Shown here one piece after another: positions 56,325 through 64,000 of a stretch of DNA of 64,000 nucleotides. Where the stretch lies: the NCBI RefSeq assembly GCF_000478195.2, contig NZ_AUZM01000013.1:1-64000 (forward strand), read 5' to 3'. The position numbers were made by a program, and so were the translations under genes. Source of the DNA: Lyngbya aestuarii BL J. GTDB taxonomy: Bacteria > Cyanobacteriota > Cyanobacteriia > Cyanobacteriales > Microcoleaceae. Positions within the stretch are counted from its first letter, which is position 1, and each line of letters begins with the position of its first letter. A model generated the notes under the pieces. That model saw nothing but the letters and a program-made list of their open reading frames with translations. It had not been told where the DNA came from and searched no databases.

Positions 56325-56897
56325 ATGAATCAATATCATTCCCAATATCATCGCCGTTCTATTCGTCTTCAGGGGTATGATTATTCTCAAGCTGGTTTTT
56401 ATTTTATCACCTTATGTACTCGCGATCGCCAATGTTGGTTCGGCGAAATAAAAAACGGAAAAATGCACCTCAATTCTATTGGTTCTATTGTCGCTGAAGA
56501 ATGGTTAAAATCTGCCGAAATCCGATCAGAAATTGAATTAGATGAATGGATTATTATGCCGAATCATTTTCACGCGATGGTGATTATTAAAACAGAAATT
56601 AAAAACGGTTTTGGCGAACAGTTAGAAAACAATCCCGGCACCAGAAAACCCCGATCTTTATCTACATTAATTTCAGGGTTTAAAGCCGGAGTAACAAAAC
56701 GAATTAGTGAAATTCGTCAAGTTTCAGGCGTTTCGATTTGGCAGCGCAACTATTATGAACATATTATTCGAGATGAATTATCATTGTATAATATCCGAAA
56801 ATATATCCTCGAAAATCCATTATCTTGGTCGGAAGATCCAGAAAACCCTCAAAAATATTCCCATTATCAAACGATTGAATTAGATTTACCCTTTTGA
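56325..56897 (+). CDS. REP-associated tyrosine transposase (RAYT, Y1 family)
   Basis: This 190-residue Y1/HUH-type enzyme starts at the ATG at 56325; an upstream TTG at 56214 opens the same frame but only translates repeat DNA. The metal-binding HUH motif is in IMPNHFHAMVII. The catalytic Tyr lies in WQRNYYEHIIRDE, followed by IRKYILENPLSW, the usual RAYT end. FYFITLCTRDRQCWFG is the typical N-terminal strand. RAYTs are single-copy, domesticated relatives of IS200/IS605 transposases that act on REP hairpins, and this gene is flanked by them. Its first codons are homologous to part of the repeat unit. Length is normal and the frame is intact. Confidence 0.93.
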   Translation: MNQYHSQYHRRSIRLQGYDYSQAGFYFITLCTRDRQCWFGEIKNGKMHLNSIGSIVAEEWLKSAEIRSEIELDEWIIMPNHFHAMVIIKTEIKNGFGEQLENNPGTRKPRSLSTLISGFKAGVTKRISEIRQVSGVSIWQRNYYEHIIRDELSLYNIRKYILENPLSWSEDPENPQKYSHYQTIELDLPF

Positions 56898-57198
56898 TCG
56901 CTATCTATTTAACGTTTTTCAAAAATTGTAGGGGTGCTTCATCCTGCGCCCTCTGAGTTGCTTCACAGGAAAACTGCCAACCAAAAATGATCGGCAGCTC
57001 CGGATTACTCCAGATTATTTGTAGAATCCCGCATTCTTAGACTGCAAACGCCTTGATTTTGCTCCCCATTTCTGAGAAAACGACTAAAATACGCTCTCAT
57101 TCAGCCATTGGAGAGAGGAGATTAACCCAATCGGCAGATAACAATACCCACTAGACCTGTGTTATAAGTATTTATATTTCTTAACCTTTTTTTACCAA
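56898..57198. other. Intergenic region after the RAYT gene
   Basis: 301 bases holding a degenerate REP near its start and otherwise no recognised gene or RNA. The promoter of the BT1 transporter gene should lie here but is not obvious. Confidence 0.4.
56930..56951. repeat. Degenerate REP hairpin after the RAYT gene
   Basis: AGGGGTGC and GCGCCCT are imperfect arms with an eroded centre, related to hairpin 3 (AGGGGCGC and GCGCCCT). REPs therefore flank the transposase on both sides. Confidence 0.55.
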
Positions 57199-58611
57199 AT
57201 GCTTATATCTTCGACGAGGCTAGCCAATATCAAAGCCAATATCAAGAAGAATATATTTTTCGGTAAGAAGCCCACCCCAGAACTGATTGCAATTTTACTT
57301 GTATACTTCGTTCAGGGCATCTTAGGACTGGCGCGACTTGCTGTAAGCTTCTTTCTCAAAGACGACTTGGGAATGACGCCCGCAGAAGTCTCAGCAATGT
57401 TGGGAATCGTCGTCTTACCTTGGGTAATCAAACCTTTATTTGGCTTTCTTTCCGACGGTTTACCCCTATTTGGCTATCGTCGCCGACCTTATCTGATTTT
57501 ATCAGGTTTTTTGGGTGCGATCGCCTGGATTGGGATGGCCACAGTCGTAGATAGTCCCCTAACCGCCACTCTCGTCATCACCCTGAGTTCGTTGTCTGTC
57601 GCCATCAGCGATGTGATTGTAGACTCATTAGTGGTTGAACGGGCGCGAAAAGAATCCCTGAGTGATGTCGGTTCCTTGCAATCTTTGTGTTGGGGAAGTT
57701 CAGCTTTAGGGGGATTAATTACGGCTTATCTCAGTGGTTTTTTATTAGAAATCGTCACCGTAAAAACCGTATTTTTAATAACTGCGAGTTTTCCTTTAAT
57801 TGTTTGTGGTGTGGCGTGGCTAATCACAGAAGAAAAAGTGGGTGATCGCTCAAATCTAGATACCGTAAAACAACAAATCAGTCAACTCCGTCAGGCTGTT
57901 TCTCAAAAAACAATCTGGCTACCGATGGCTTTTTTATTCATCTGGCAAGCGACCCCAACAGCCGATTCAGCTTTCTTTTATTTCACCACAAACGAACTCG
58001 GATTTCAACCCGAATTTTTAGGGCGAGTTCGCCTGGTTACGAGTATCGCCTCTTTAGTGGGTGTATTGCTGTTTCAACGCTTTTTTAAAACCATTCCCTT
58101 TCGCAAAATCTTCACTTGGTCTACAATTTTATCAACAGTTTTGGGCATGACAATGTTGTTGCTTGTCACCCATGCTAACCGTGCATTAGGAATAGATGAT
58201 CATTGGTTTAGTTTAGGTGATAGTCTAATTTTAACAGTCATGGGACAAATCGCCTATATGCCTGTTTTAGTATTAGCAGCGCGTTTGTGTCCGCCCGGAG
58301 TAGAAGCCACTTTATTTGCCTTGTTAATGTCGGTGTATAACCTAGCAGGACTCTTATCTCACGAATCTGGGGCATTGTTAACTCACCTATTAGGGGTAAC
58401 AGAACATCAATTTGAAAACCTCTGGATACTGGTGATTATTACGAATATTTCCACATTGCTTCCCCTTCTTTTTCTTAACTGGTTGCCCAATCTTAGCGCA
58501 AAAGCAGAGGGAGAAGATTCTGATTCTAAAATGCCAATCTCTCAACGAACTGGACATCATCATGTGCCGGAATTTGTACCAGAATATGAGGGAATTGGGA
58601 TTCGAGACTAA
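57199..58611 (+). CDS. BT1-family folate/biopterin transporter
   Basis: This 470-residue membrane protein has about 12 predicted helices and a short charged C-terminus. Family signatures include YFVQGILGLARLAVSFFLKDD in helix 1, VLPWVIKPLFGFLSDGLPLFGYRRRPYLI (the MFS-like loop 2-3), and SDVIVDSLVVERAR in helix 4-5. BT1 proteins of cyanobacteria and chloroplasts (such as Slr0642) carry folates or pteridines across the inner membrane. The carotenoid oxygenase gene follows after 72 bases on the same strand and may be cotranscribed. Confidence 0.9.
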   Translation: MLISSTRLANIKANIKKNIFFGKKPTPELIAILLVYFVQGILGLARLAVSFFLKDDLGMTPAEVSAMLGIVVLPWVIKPLFGFLSDGLPLFGYRRRPYLILSGFLGAIAWIGMATVVDSPLTATLVITLSSLSVAISDVIVDSLVVERARKESLSDVGSLQSLCWGSSALGGLITAYLSGFLLEIVTVKTVFLITASFPLIVCGVAWLITEEKVGDRSNLDTVKQQISQLRQAVSQKTIWLPMAFLFIWQATPTADSAFFYFTTNELGFQPEFLGRVRLVTSIASLVGVLLFQRFFKTIPFRKIFTWSTILSTVLGMTMLLLVTHANRALGIDDHWFSLGDSLILTVMGQIAYMPVLVLAARLCPPGVEATLFALLMSVYNLAGLLSHESGALLTHLLGVTEHQFENLWILVIITNISTLLPLLFLNWLPNLSAKAEGEDSDSKMPISQRTGHHHVPEFVPEYEGIGIRD

Positions 58612-58683
58612 AGTTTAGATCACGAATTTTCAACCCAATTTTTGCATAGACTTTTATTACACTACTCACACTAAAAAAAGCAA

Positions 58684-60168
58684 ATGACTAACCTACAAAT
58701 GCCGAAACCTTTCGCGAATAAAGGATTATCCTACAATACCGAAGACTGGCAAAAAGGCTATCAATCTCAACCCCATGAATATGACTATCCGATAGAAGAT
58801 ATCGAAGGAAAAATCCCCCCCGAATTAGCAGGAACTCTGTATAGGAACGGCCCTGGTTTATTAGATATTAACGGTTATCCTGTTCATCATCCTTTTGATG
58901 GCGATGGGATGATTTCAGCGATTCAATTTTCCCAAGGTCGCGCCCATTATCGTAACCGTTATGTTAGAACTAAAGGATTTGTTGAAGAACAACTTGCCGG
59001 AAAACCCCTCTATAGAGGTGTATTTGGGACTCAAAAATCGGGCGGTTTGTTAGCAAATGCGTTTGATTTGCGTTTAAAAAATATTGCCAATACTCAAGTA
59101 ATTTATTGGGGCGATAAACTGTTAGCCTTGTGGGAAGCAGCCGAACCTCATCAACTCCATCCCCAAACCTTAGAAACCATTGGAATTGATTATTTAGATG
59201 GAATTTTAGAACCTGGCGATGCGTTTTCAGCCCATCCTTGTATCGATCCCCATTGTGAGTTAGACGGGGGAGAACAATGTCTAGTGAACTTCTCCATTAA
59301 ACCCGGACTTTCTACCACATTTACCATTTATGAACTGAGTCCCCAAGGCAAACTTTTACGCAAACACGCCCATTCAGTACCCGGATTTGCCTTTGTTCAC
59401 GATTTCGCGATTACTCCCAATTATTGTATTTTCTTCCAAAATGCAGTAAGTTTTAATCCTTTACCCTTTCTTTTCGGCTTTTCTGGGGCGGGAGAATGTG
59501 TGGAATTTAAACCCAAACAACCGACTCGGATATTAGTCATTCCTCGCAATCAAAAAGAACAACCCGGAATTAAATGTTTTGAAACTCAATCAGGGTTTGT
59601 TTTCCATCACGCCAACGCCTACGAACAAGGGGATAAAATTTGTGTAGATTCAATTTGTTATCAATCCCTTCCCGGTGTTGATCCGCAAGCCGATTTTCAC
59701 GATACAGATTTTACCGCATTAGATCCGGGGCAATTGTGGCATTTTGAGATTAATCTAAAAACAGGTAAAGTCGAACGTCAGCAAATAGACAACCGTTGTT
59801 GTGAGTTTCCCACCCTCCATCCCGAATGGGTTGGACGTCCCTATCGTTATGTCTACCTCGGCGCCGCCCATGATGCGGAGGGAAATGCACCGTTACAGGG
59901 AGTTCTCAAGCTAGACTTGCAAACGGGAGAACGTCAACTCTGGAGTGCAGCCCCTCACGGGTTTTCCGGCGAACCTGTGTTTGTTCCCCATCCCAACGGT
60001 GTTAATGAAGACGATGGCTGGCTCTTGACATTGGTGTATGATGCACGTTATCATCGCTCAGATATTGTGATTTTAGATGCAAAAGATATTAGTCAGGGGC
60101 CAGTTGCCCAATTGCATCTTAAGCATCACATTCCCTACGGTCTACACGGGACGTTTGCTCATATTTAA
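58684..60168 (+). CDS. Carotenoid oxygenase (apocarotenoid-cleaving type)
   Basis: This 494-residue member of the RPE65/CCD family is a seven-bladed beta-propeller enzyme with Fe(II) held by four histidines. The candidates are His184 (FSAHPC), His239 (FVHDFAITPNY), His308 or His309 (GFVFHHANAYE) and His488 (GLHGTF). This spacing is very close to that of Synechocystis apocarotenoid-15,15'-oxygenase (about 183, 238, 304, 484). ELAGTLYRNGPG at the start is also typical. It probably cleaves apocarotenoids to retinal-type products or related carotenoids; exact regiospecificity is uncertain. It follows the BT1 transporter gene closely. Confidence 0.92.
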   Translation: MTNLQMPKPFANKGLSYNTEDWQKGYQSQPHEYDYPIEDIEGKIPPELAGTLYRNGPGLLDINGYPVHHPFDGDGMISAIQFSQGRAHYRNRYVRTKGFVEEQLAGKPLYRGVFGTQKSGGLLANAFDLRLKNIANTQVIYWGDKLLALWEAAEPHQLHPQTLETIGIDYLDGILEPGDAFSAHPCIDPHCELDGGEQCLVNFSIKPGLSTTFTIYELSPQGKLLRKHAHSVPGFAFVHDFAITPNYCIFFQNAVSFNPLPFLFGFSGAGECVEFKPKQPTRILVIPRNQKEQPGIKCFETQSGFVFHHANAYEQGDKICVDSICYQSLPGVDPQADFHDTDFTALDPGQLWHFEINLKTGKVERQQIDNRCCEFPTLHPEWVGRPYRYVYLGAAHDAEGNAPLQGVLKLDLQTGERQLWSAAPHGFSGEPVFVPHPNGVNEDDGWLLTLVYDARYHRSDIVILDAKDISQGPVAQLHLKHHIPYGLHGTFAHI

Positions 60169-60195
60169 AGATTAAAGCTGTCTCCGCTACATCAG

Positions 60196-60235
60196 ATTCC
60201 ATGCCTTTTCCTAAACAGGAGGGCGTGGAATTTTA
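60196..60235 (+). terminator. Rho-independent terminator after the carotenoid oxygenase gene
   Basis: ATTCCATGCC pairs with GGCGTGGAAT (one G-T pair) around a 16-base loop, followed by TTTT. It is 27 bases after the stop codon. Confidence 0.6.
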
Positions 60236-60395
60236 GTGAGTTTTGGGGTTGAGTGAGTTGTGAGTTGACTGCAAAAATAGATCTGGCCGATCTTCCTCGG
60301 TAATGCTACTGTGGAATCAAACTTCTACCTGAGATTGACTCAGGTCGGTATGGCGAGATTCTAGGACAACCTTACTCATCTACTCTTATTCAACA

Positions 60396-61649
60396 ATGCC
60401 TCAAGAAGCGTCAACAGTGGCAATCCGGTTTAGTATCGTCATCACCACTTATAACCGCTTAAATTTGTTGAAACGGGCGATCGATTCCGCCTTAAAACAA
60501 ACGGTTCCCTGTGAGGTGGTCATTGCTGATGATTGTTCCTCCGATGGGACTGAAGAATATGTCAAAAATTTGTGTCAATCTCAACTTCAACAGAGCGATC
60601 GCCGTCTAATTTACCATCGTAATGAGCGCAATAGTGGTCATTCCCAAACAATGAATATGGGGGTGAGTGTTGCATCGGGAGAGTGGATTAAACCTGTTGA
60701 TGATGATGATTATCTCGCTCCAAATTGTATCGAAGAAATGGCACAGGCGATCGCAATTCATCACACGACAATCACCCCTGAAACAAACTCTAAAGCCGTG
60801 ATTTGTTCGGCTCAAGCAGCACAGGTTGATCCCAACGGACGAGAACTTAGCCGCACTCGAATTATTGGGCCTGGAAAAGCATTTTATATTCCTCAATCAG
60901 ACATTCATTATGGAATGTTACTCGAACAAGTTCCCTTTGGAACTCCGGTACAAGTTGCTTATCGCCGAGATGCCTTTCTTAAATCTGGAGGGTGGGATTC
61001 GAGTTTAGATGTGAATTTTGATGATATAGATTCTTGGATTAAAATTGCTCAGTTTGGAGATGCTATTTTTATTAATCGTTGTCTAGCTTACCGAACTGTT
61101 TGGCCGGGCGCTTATAATCAAAAGTTGTCTCTAGAAAAGCGACTGAGAACGAATATTTTAATTAAAGAAAAAATTTATCCTCTGATTCATCAAAAGCATC
61201 ATCATCGGCTTCCTGACCTGGCACAAATTCGTAATTATTTGAGATTACATTGGGGCTTAGTTGCCTTGAAAGCAGCGAAAATCAATCCAGCATTTAAGAT
61301 GGCTTCTTCTGCTGTTTTATCACAGAAAGCTTGGAAAATTTTGTTGTTATCAATGGCAACTCGCAATCAACCCAAACTCTCAGAAGTCAGTTTTTCGGAG
61401 TTAGAAAATAATAGGTCTACAGTTCATCCAGATGTAGAAGCCGACATTCATAATCCTCAGCAGCTTAAAACCTATCTCAAACTTCGGAGTGGTTTAACAG
61501 CCGTGCAACGAGGAAAGCTCAATAAAGCCTATAAAAACTTATTTCCATCTTTATTCTCTCCCGCCAATTTCAAGGTTTTTATGAACCTCTTAATTTTAGA
61601 AAACTCTAAAGACATCGTTACCATTCAGAAACATATTTTGATTCAGTAA
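60396..61649 (+). CDS. Family 2 glycosyltransferase
   Basis: This 417-residue protein has a GT-A domain at about 8-230: FSIVITTYNRLNLLKRAIDS, VVIADDCSSDGTEE, NSGHSQTMNMGV and the metal-binding VDDDDYL. The middle shows the acceptor-side pattern GGWDSSLDVNFDDIDSWIKIAQFGD. The C-terminal 180 residues are helical and rich in Lys, with no membrane span and no named family. It is followed after 24 bases by an ABC-2 permease gene, which suggests a glycan synthesis and export pair. Sugar donor and acceptor are unknown. Confidence 0.85.
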   Translation: MPQEASTVAIRFSIVITTYNRLNLLKRAIDSALKQTVPCEVVIADDCSSDGTEEYVKNLCQSQLQQSDRRLIYHRNERNSGHSQTMNMGVSVASGEWIKPVDDDDYLAPNCIEEMAQAIAIHHTTITPETNSKAVICSAQAAQVDPNGRELSRTRIIGPGKAFYIPQSDIHYGMLLEQVPFGTPVQVAYRRDAFLKSGGWDSSLDVNFDDIDSWIKIAQFGDAIFINRCLAYRTVWPGAYNQKLSLEKRLRTNILIKEKIYPLIHQKHHHRLPDLAQIRNYLRLHWGLVALKAAKINPAFKMASSAVLSQKAWKILLLSMATRNQPKLSEVSFSELENNRSTVHPDVEADIHNPQQLKTYLKLRSGLTAVQRGKLNKAYKNLFPSLFSPANFKVFMNLLILENSKDIVTIQKHILIQ

Positions 61650-61673
61650 TATCACTCAAGATTAGCTTTAAAA

Positions 61674-62453
61674 ATGTGGAAAACTGCCAAAACTTTACTC
61701 ACGACTTATTATGCCTATATGTTAGAGTATCGGGCTGAACTCTTTTTATGGGTATTATCAGGTTCATTACCTTTTATTGTCATGGGAATTTGGGTCAAAG
61801 CGGCTCAATCTCAGGAACTCGCCCTAGAACCGGTTCAGTTTGCGCGTTATTTTCTTGCTGCTTTTTTAGTTCGACAATCGAATGTAGTTTGGGTGATTTG
61901 GGATTTTGAGCGAGAAGTCATTCAAGGGAAACTTTCACCGCGATTACTTCAACCCATCGATCCCGTTTGGCATCATTTTTTCTCGCATATCGCCGAACGA
62001 TTTGCCCGATTTCCCTTTATTATCGGACTGATATTACTATTTTTTACCCTCTATCCCCAAGCCTTTTGGCTACCGAGTTTGGGTACCACTTTAATCTTTC
62101 TTTTAATTCTTTTAGTTGCTTTTTGCTTACGATTTTTAATTCAATATACCTTAGCCTTAGCTGCATTTTGGACTGAACGAGCATCCGCCTTAGAGGAACT
62201 CTGGTTTTTACCCTATTTGTTCCTATCTGGAGTCATCGCCCCTTTAGAAATGTTTCCCCCAACCCTGCGAGAAATTGTTCTGTGGACACCGTTTCCCTAC
62301 TTAGTCAATTTTCCAGCTTCGGTGTTAGTGGGACTACCAACCAACATTGGGCGAGGGTTAATAGTAATGTTAGGTTGGGGGATTGTAATATTTATCTTGA
62401 ATCGTTGGTTATGGCGAAAAGGATTAAGACAATACTCAGGAATGGGTGCTTGA
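61674..62453 (+). CDS. ABC-2-type membrane permease
   Basis: This 259-residue integral membrane protein has six predicted helices and no ATP-binding domain. The order of helices, the conserved RQSNVVWVIWDFEREVIQGKLSPRLLQP cytoplasmic loop and the late LPYLFLSGVIAPLEMFP segment match the ABC-2 family of COG4587. Such permeases normally pair with a second permease and an ATPase encoded next to them, but here the next gene is a convergent chemoreceptor and no ATPase is in the window. It is 24 bases after the GT2 gene. Substrate is unknown. Confidence 0.85.
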   Translation: MWKTAKTLLTTYYAYMLEYRAELFLWVLSGSLPFIVMGIWVKAAQSQELALEPVQFARYFLAAFLVRQSNVVWVIWDFEREVIQGKLSPRLLQPIDPVWHHFFSHIAERFARFPFIIGLILLFFTLYPQAFWLPSLGTTLIFLLILLVAFCLRFLIQYTLALAAFWTERASALEELWFLPYLFLSGVIAPLEMFPPTLREIVLWTPFPYLVNFPASVLVGLPTNIGRGLIVMLGWGIVIFILNRWLWRKGLRQYSGMGA

Positions 62454-62471
62454 TGGCGATGAGTTTCAGAC

Positions 62472-63914
62472 TCAAACAATCGTTTTAAGTTGCTCGGCAA
62501 CCTGCTTTAAATTTTCAGTTCCAATTCGAGTTTGACGAATACCCAGTGCAGTTTCTTTCGCTCCTTGATTAATACTTTCCATTGCTTCTACGACTTGTTT
62601 AATAGCGATGACTTCCTGTTGAACATTGAGAGAAATTTGTTGATTGTACATCACAACTGTATTAATCGTATCCGTAATACCGACAAAGGCTTGAGTTGTA
62701 TTTTGGGTCATGCTCATACTCCAGTTTACTGTTTTTTTACCTTCATCTGCTGCCATTACTGTAGAACGAATTGAATTTTGAATCTCATCAACCAAAGTAT
62801 TAATTTCTTCAGTGGATTTTTTACTTTTATCTGCTAATTTTTGAATTTCTGAAGCAACAATCGAAAAACCTCGACCCTGTTCTCCTGCTCTAACTGCTTC
62901 TACCGCAGCATTGAGTGCTAACATATTAGTTTGACTCGCCAAGTTACTAACAATCAGAGAAATATTACCAATTTGATTGGTTCTTTCACTCAATCTAGTA
63001 ATTTTGTCTGCAATTTCTTTAACGCTTTGTGTTACTTGATCCATACCTTCTAATGTTTGGGAAACGGTACGATTTCCATTTTCTGCTGCTTGAAGGGCAA
63101 GTTGTGCCTGATCAGATGCCGCATCTGCTTGTTCGGCAGATTGACGTGAAGATGCCTCTAATTCATCCATTGTTGTCGTGGTTGTATTAACCGAAGCCGC
63201 TTGTCCTAAAGCCGTGCGTTCTTGTTGTTCAATAGCTGTAGCAATCTCATGAGCGGAAATTGCAATTGTATTGGCAACGGTATTAATCGGTTGAATTGCG
63301 AGTTTATTAATCAAAAGCAAGACGAGGAGACCGACGATAAAAATAGTGATTAATCCTATCCAAGAGACTAAATTTACTAATTGATAATCGAGTTGAGTCC
63401 GTTCTTGTCTTTGGCTGAGAAGATCACTTTCAACTGCAATCATCTCCGCTAATTTTATCCGAATATTATCCATAATTTGTTTACCTTGACTGGAAAGCAC
63501 AATATTTAAAACTATTTCATCTTGTCCGGCTTTCTTTAAATTAATCGTCTGTTGCAGTTCCGCGAGTTTTTCTTGAGCTAATTCTTCAAGTTTAGCCAGT
63601 CTTTCAAGTTGTTCAGGATTATCTGAGATTTCGTCACTGAGCTGATCAAAGTCATCATCTAAATTCTGTTCGGTCTGATTATAGGGTTCGAGAAATTCAT
63701 CCTCTCCTGTAATAATAAAACCTCGTTGTCCGGTTTCAGCATCAACTAAACTTTTTTCTAAACCTCTTAACATCGATTGCACTTGATAAGTATGAGCAAC
63801 CCAGTCTGAAGACTCTTTTAAAGTTGAGGTACTATTCAGTGTAATTAAGCTACTCAGACTCACGATTAAAATAATAACTCCAAATCCTAACGGTAAAATT
63901 TGTTTGATATTCAT
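62472..63914 (-). CDS. Methyl-accepting chemotaxis protein with CHASE3 sensor
   Basis: This 480-residue receptor starts at the ATG at 63914; a GTG 18 bases upstream (63932) is an alternative that adds six residues. Membrane spans at about 8-28 and 182-204 enclose a CHASE3-type helical sensor (AETGQRGFIITGEDEFLEPY is diagnostic). The cytoplasmic part is a long coiled coil with signalling tip SQTNMLALNAAVEAVRAGEQ and GFSIVASEIQKLADKSKKST, which differs slightly from the usual LLALNAAIEAARAGE. It probably feeds CheA/CheW to control phototactic gliding or pilus motility. No che genes are in the window. Its end is 18 bases from the convergent ABC-2 gene. Confidence 0.9.
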   Translation of the reverse strand: MNIKQILPLGFGVIILIVSLSSLITLNSTSTLKESSDWVAHTYQVQSMLRGLEKSLVDAETGQRGFIITGEDEFLEPYNQTEQNLDDDFDQLSDEISDNPEQLERLAKLEELAQEKLAELQQTINLKKAGQDEIVLNIVLSSQGKQIMDNIRIKLAEMIAVESDLLSQRQERTQLDYQLVNLVSWIGLITIFIVGLLVLLLINKLAIQPINTVANTIAISAHEIATAIEQQERTALGQAASVNTTTTTMDELEASSRQSAEQADAASDQAQLALQAAENGNRTVSQTLEGMDQVTQSVKEIADKITRLSERTNQIGNISLIVSNLASQTNMLALNAAVEAVRAGEQGRGFSIVASEIQKLADKSKKSTEEINTLVDEIQNSIRSTVMAADEGKKTVNWSMSMTQNTTQAFVGITDTINTVVMYNQQISLNVQQEVIAIKQVVEAMESINQGAKETALGIRQTRIGTENLKQVAEQLKTIV

Positions 63915-63955
63915 GGTTTTTGCTGTTTTCACTTCTATGATTCTCGAATAAAGTG

Positions 63956-63961
63956 ATTATA
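63956..63961 (-). promoter_or_regulatory. Candidate -10 box of the chemoreceptor gene
   Basis: TATAAT on the minus strand lies 42 bases before the preferred ATG and 24 before the GTG. A TTGACT further upstream is 22 bases away, too far for a standard -35 box. Confidence 0.4.
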
Positions 63962-64000
63962 TAAACAGTCCTATCTCAGTTGTAGTCAATTAGTGATCTT

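Overview
The window comes from a cyanobacterium, most likely a filamentous Oscillatoriales-type organism; this is inferred from content and no database was searched. Supporting signs are many copies of the HIP1 octamer GCGATCGC (for example 3199, 6256, 9775, 35438, 54996), a divergent sufR/sufBCDS locus, an apocarotenoid-type oxygenase, a BT1 folate/biopterin carrier, TPR-glycosyltransferase fusions, a haemagglutinin-CHAT exoprotein and AT-rich spacers.

Layout. 1-17.8 kb is a surface-glycan region. It holds the end of an alginate-lyase-like enzyme, a coiled-coil/GT61/methyltransferase fusion, a TPR-FkbM methyltransferase and a sulfotransferase on the + strand. These face a four-gene minus-strand block: TPR-GT61, a 2,123-residue TPR/multi-glycosyltransferase, a small methyltransferase and a GT-A-like protein. 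18-21 kb and 28-36.8 kb carry three paralogous PAS-GAF-LOV-GGDEF-EAL proteins, predicted blue-light or redox-responsive cyclic-di-GMP enzymes. Two keep the flavin-adduct cysteine and the third has proline there. Between the first and second lies the Fe-S assembly locus (hypothetical gene, sufR, sufB, sufC, sufD, sufS) with two palindromic operator candidates about four helical turns apart.

37.2-47.9 kb is one gene for a secreted 3,569-residue protein: signal peptide, two-partner-secretion domain, long repeat region, Thr-Pro linker and C-terminal CHAT caspase-like protease. 47.9-54.1 kb holds an HPPD-type dioxygenase, a short-chain reductase lacking the usual catalytic serine, two tandem peptidoglycan-binding proteins with related upstream DNA, a NYN-LOTUS RNase-like protein and an amino-acid permease. 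54.4-57.2 kb holds ubiD and a REP/RAYT locus whose repeat units include the transposase start region. 57.2-64 kb holds a BT1 transporter, a carotenoid oxygenase, a GT2 glycosyltransferase, an ABC-2 permease and a CHASE3 chemoreceptor.

How the parts may work together (inference): glycan synthesis, sulfation and methylation, adhesin secretion, cyclic-di-GMP signalling and a chemoreceptor would all bear on sheath formation, adhesion and light-directed behaviour of filaments. No tRNA, rRNA or CRISPR array was seen.
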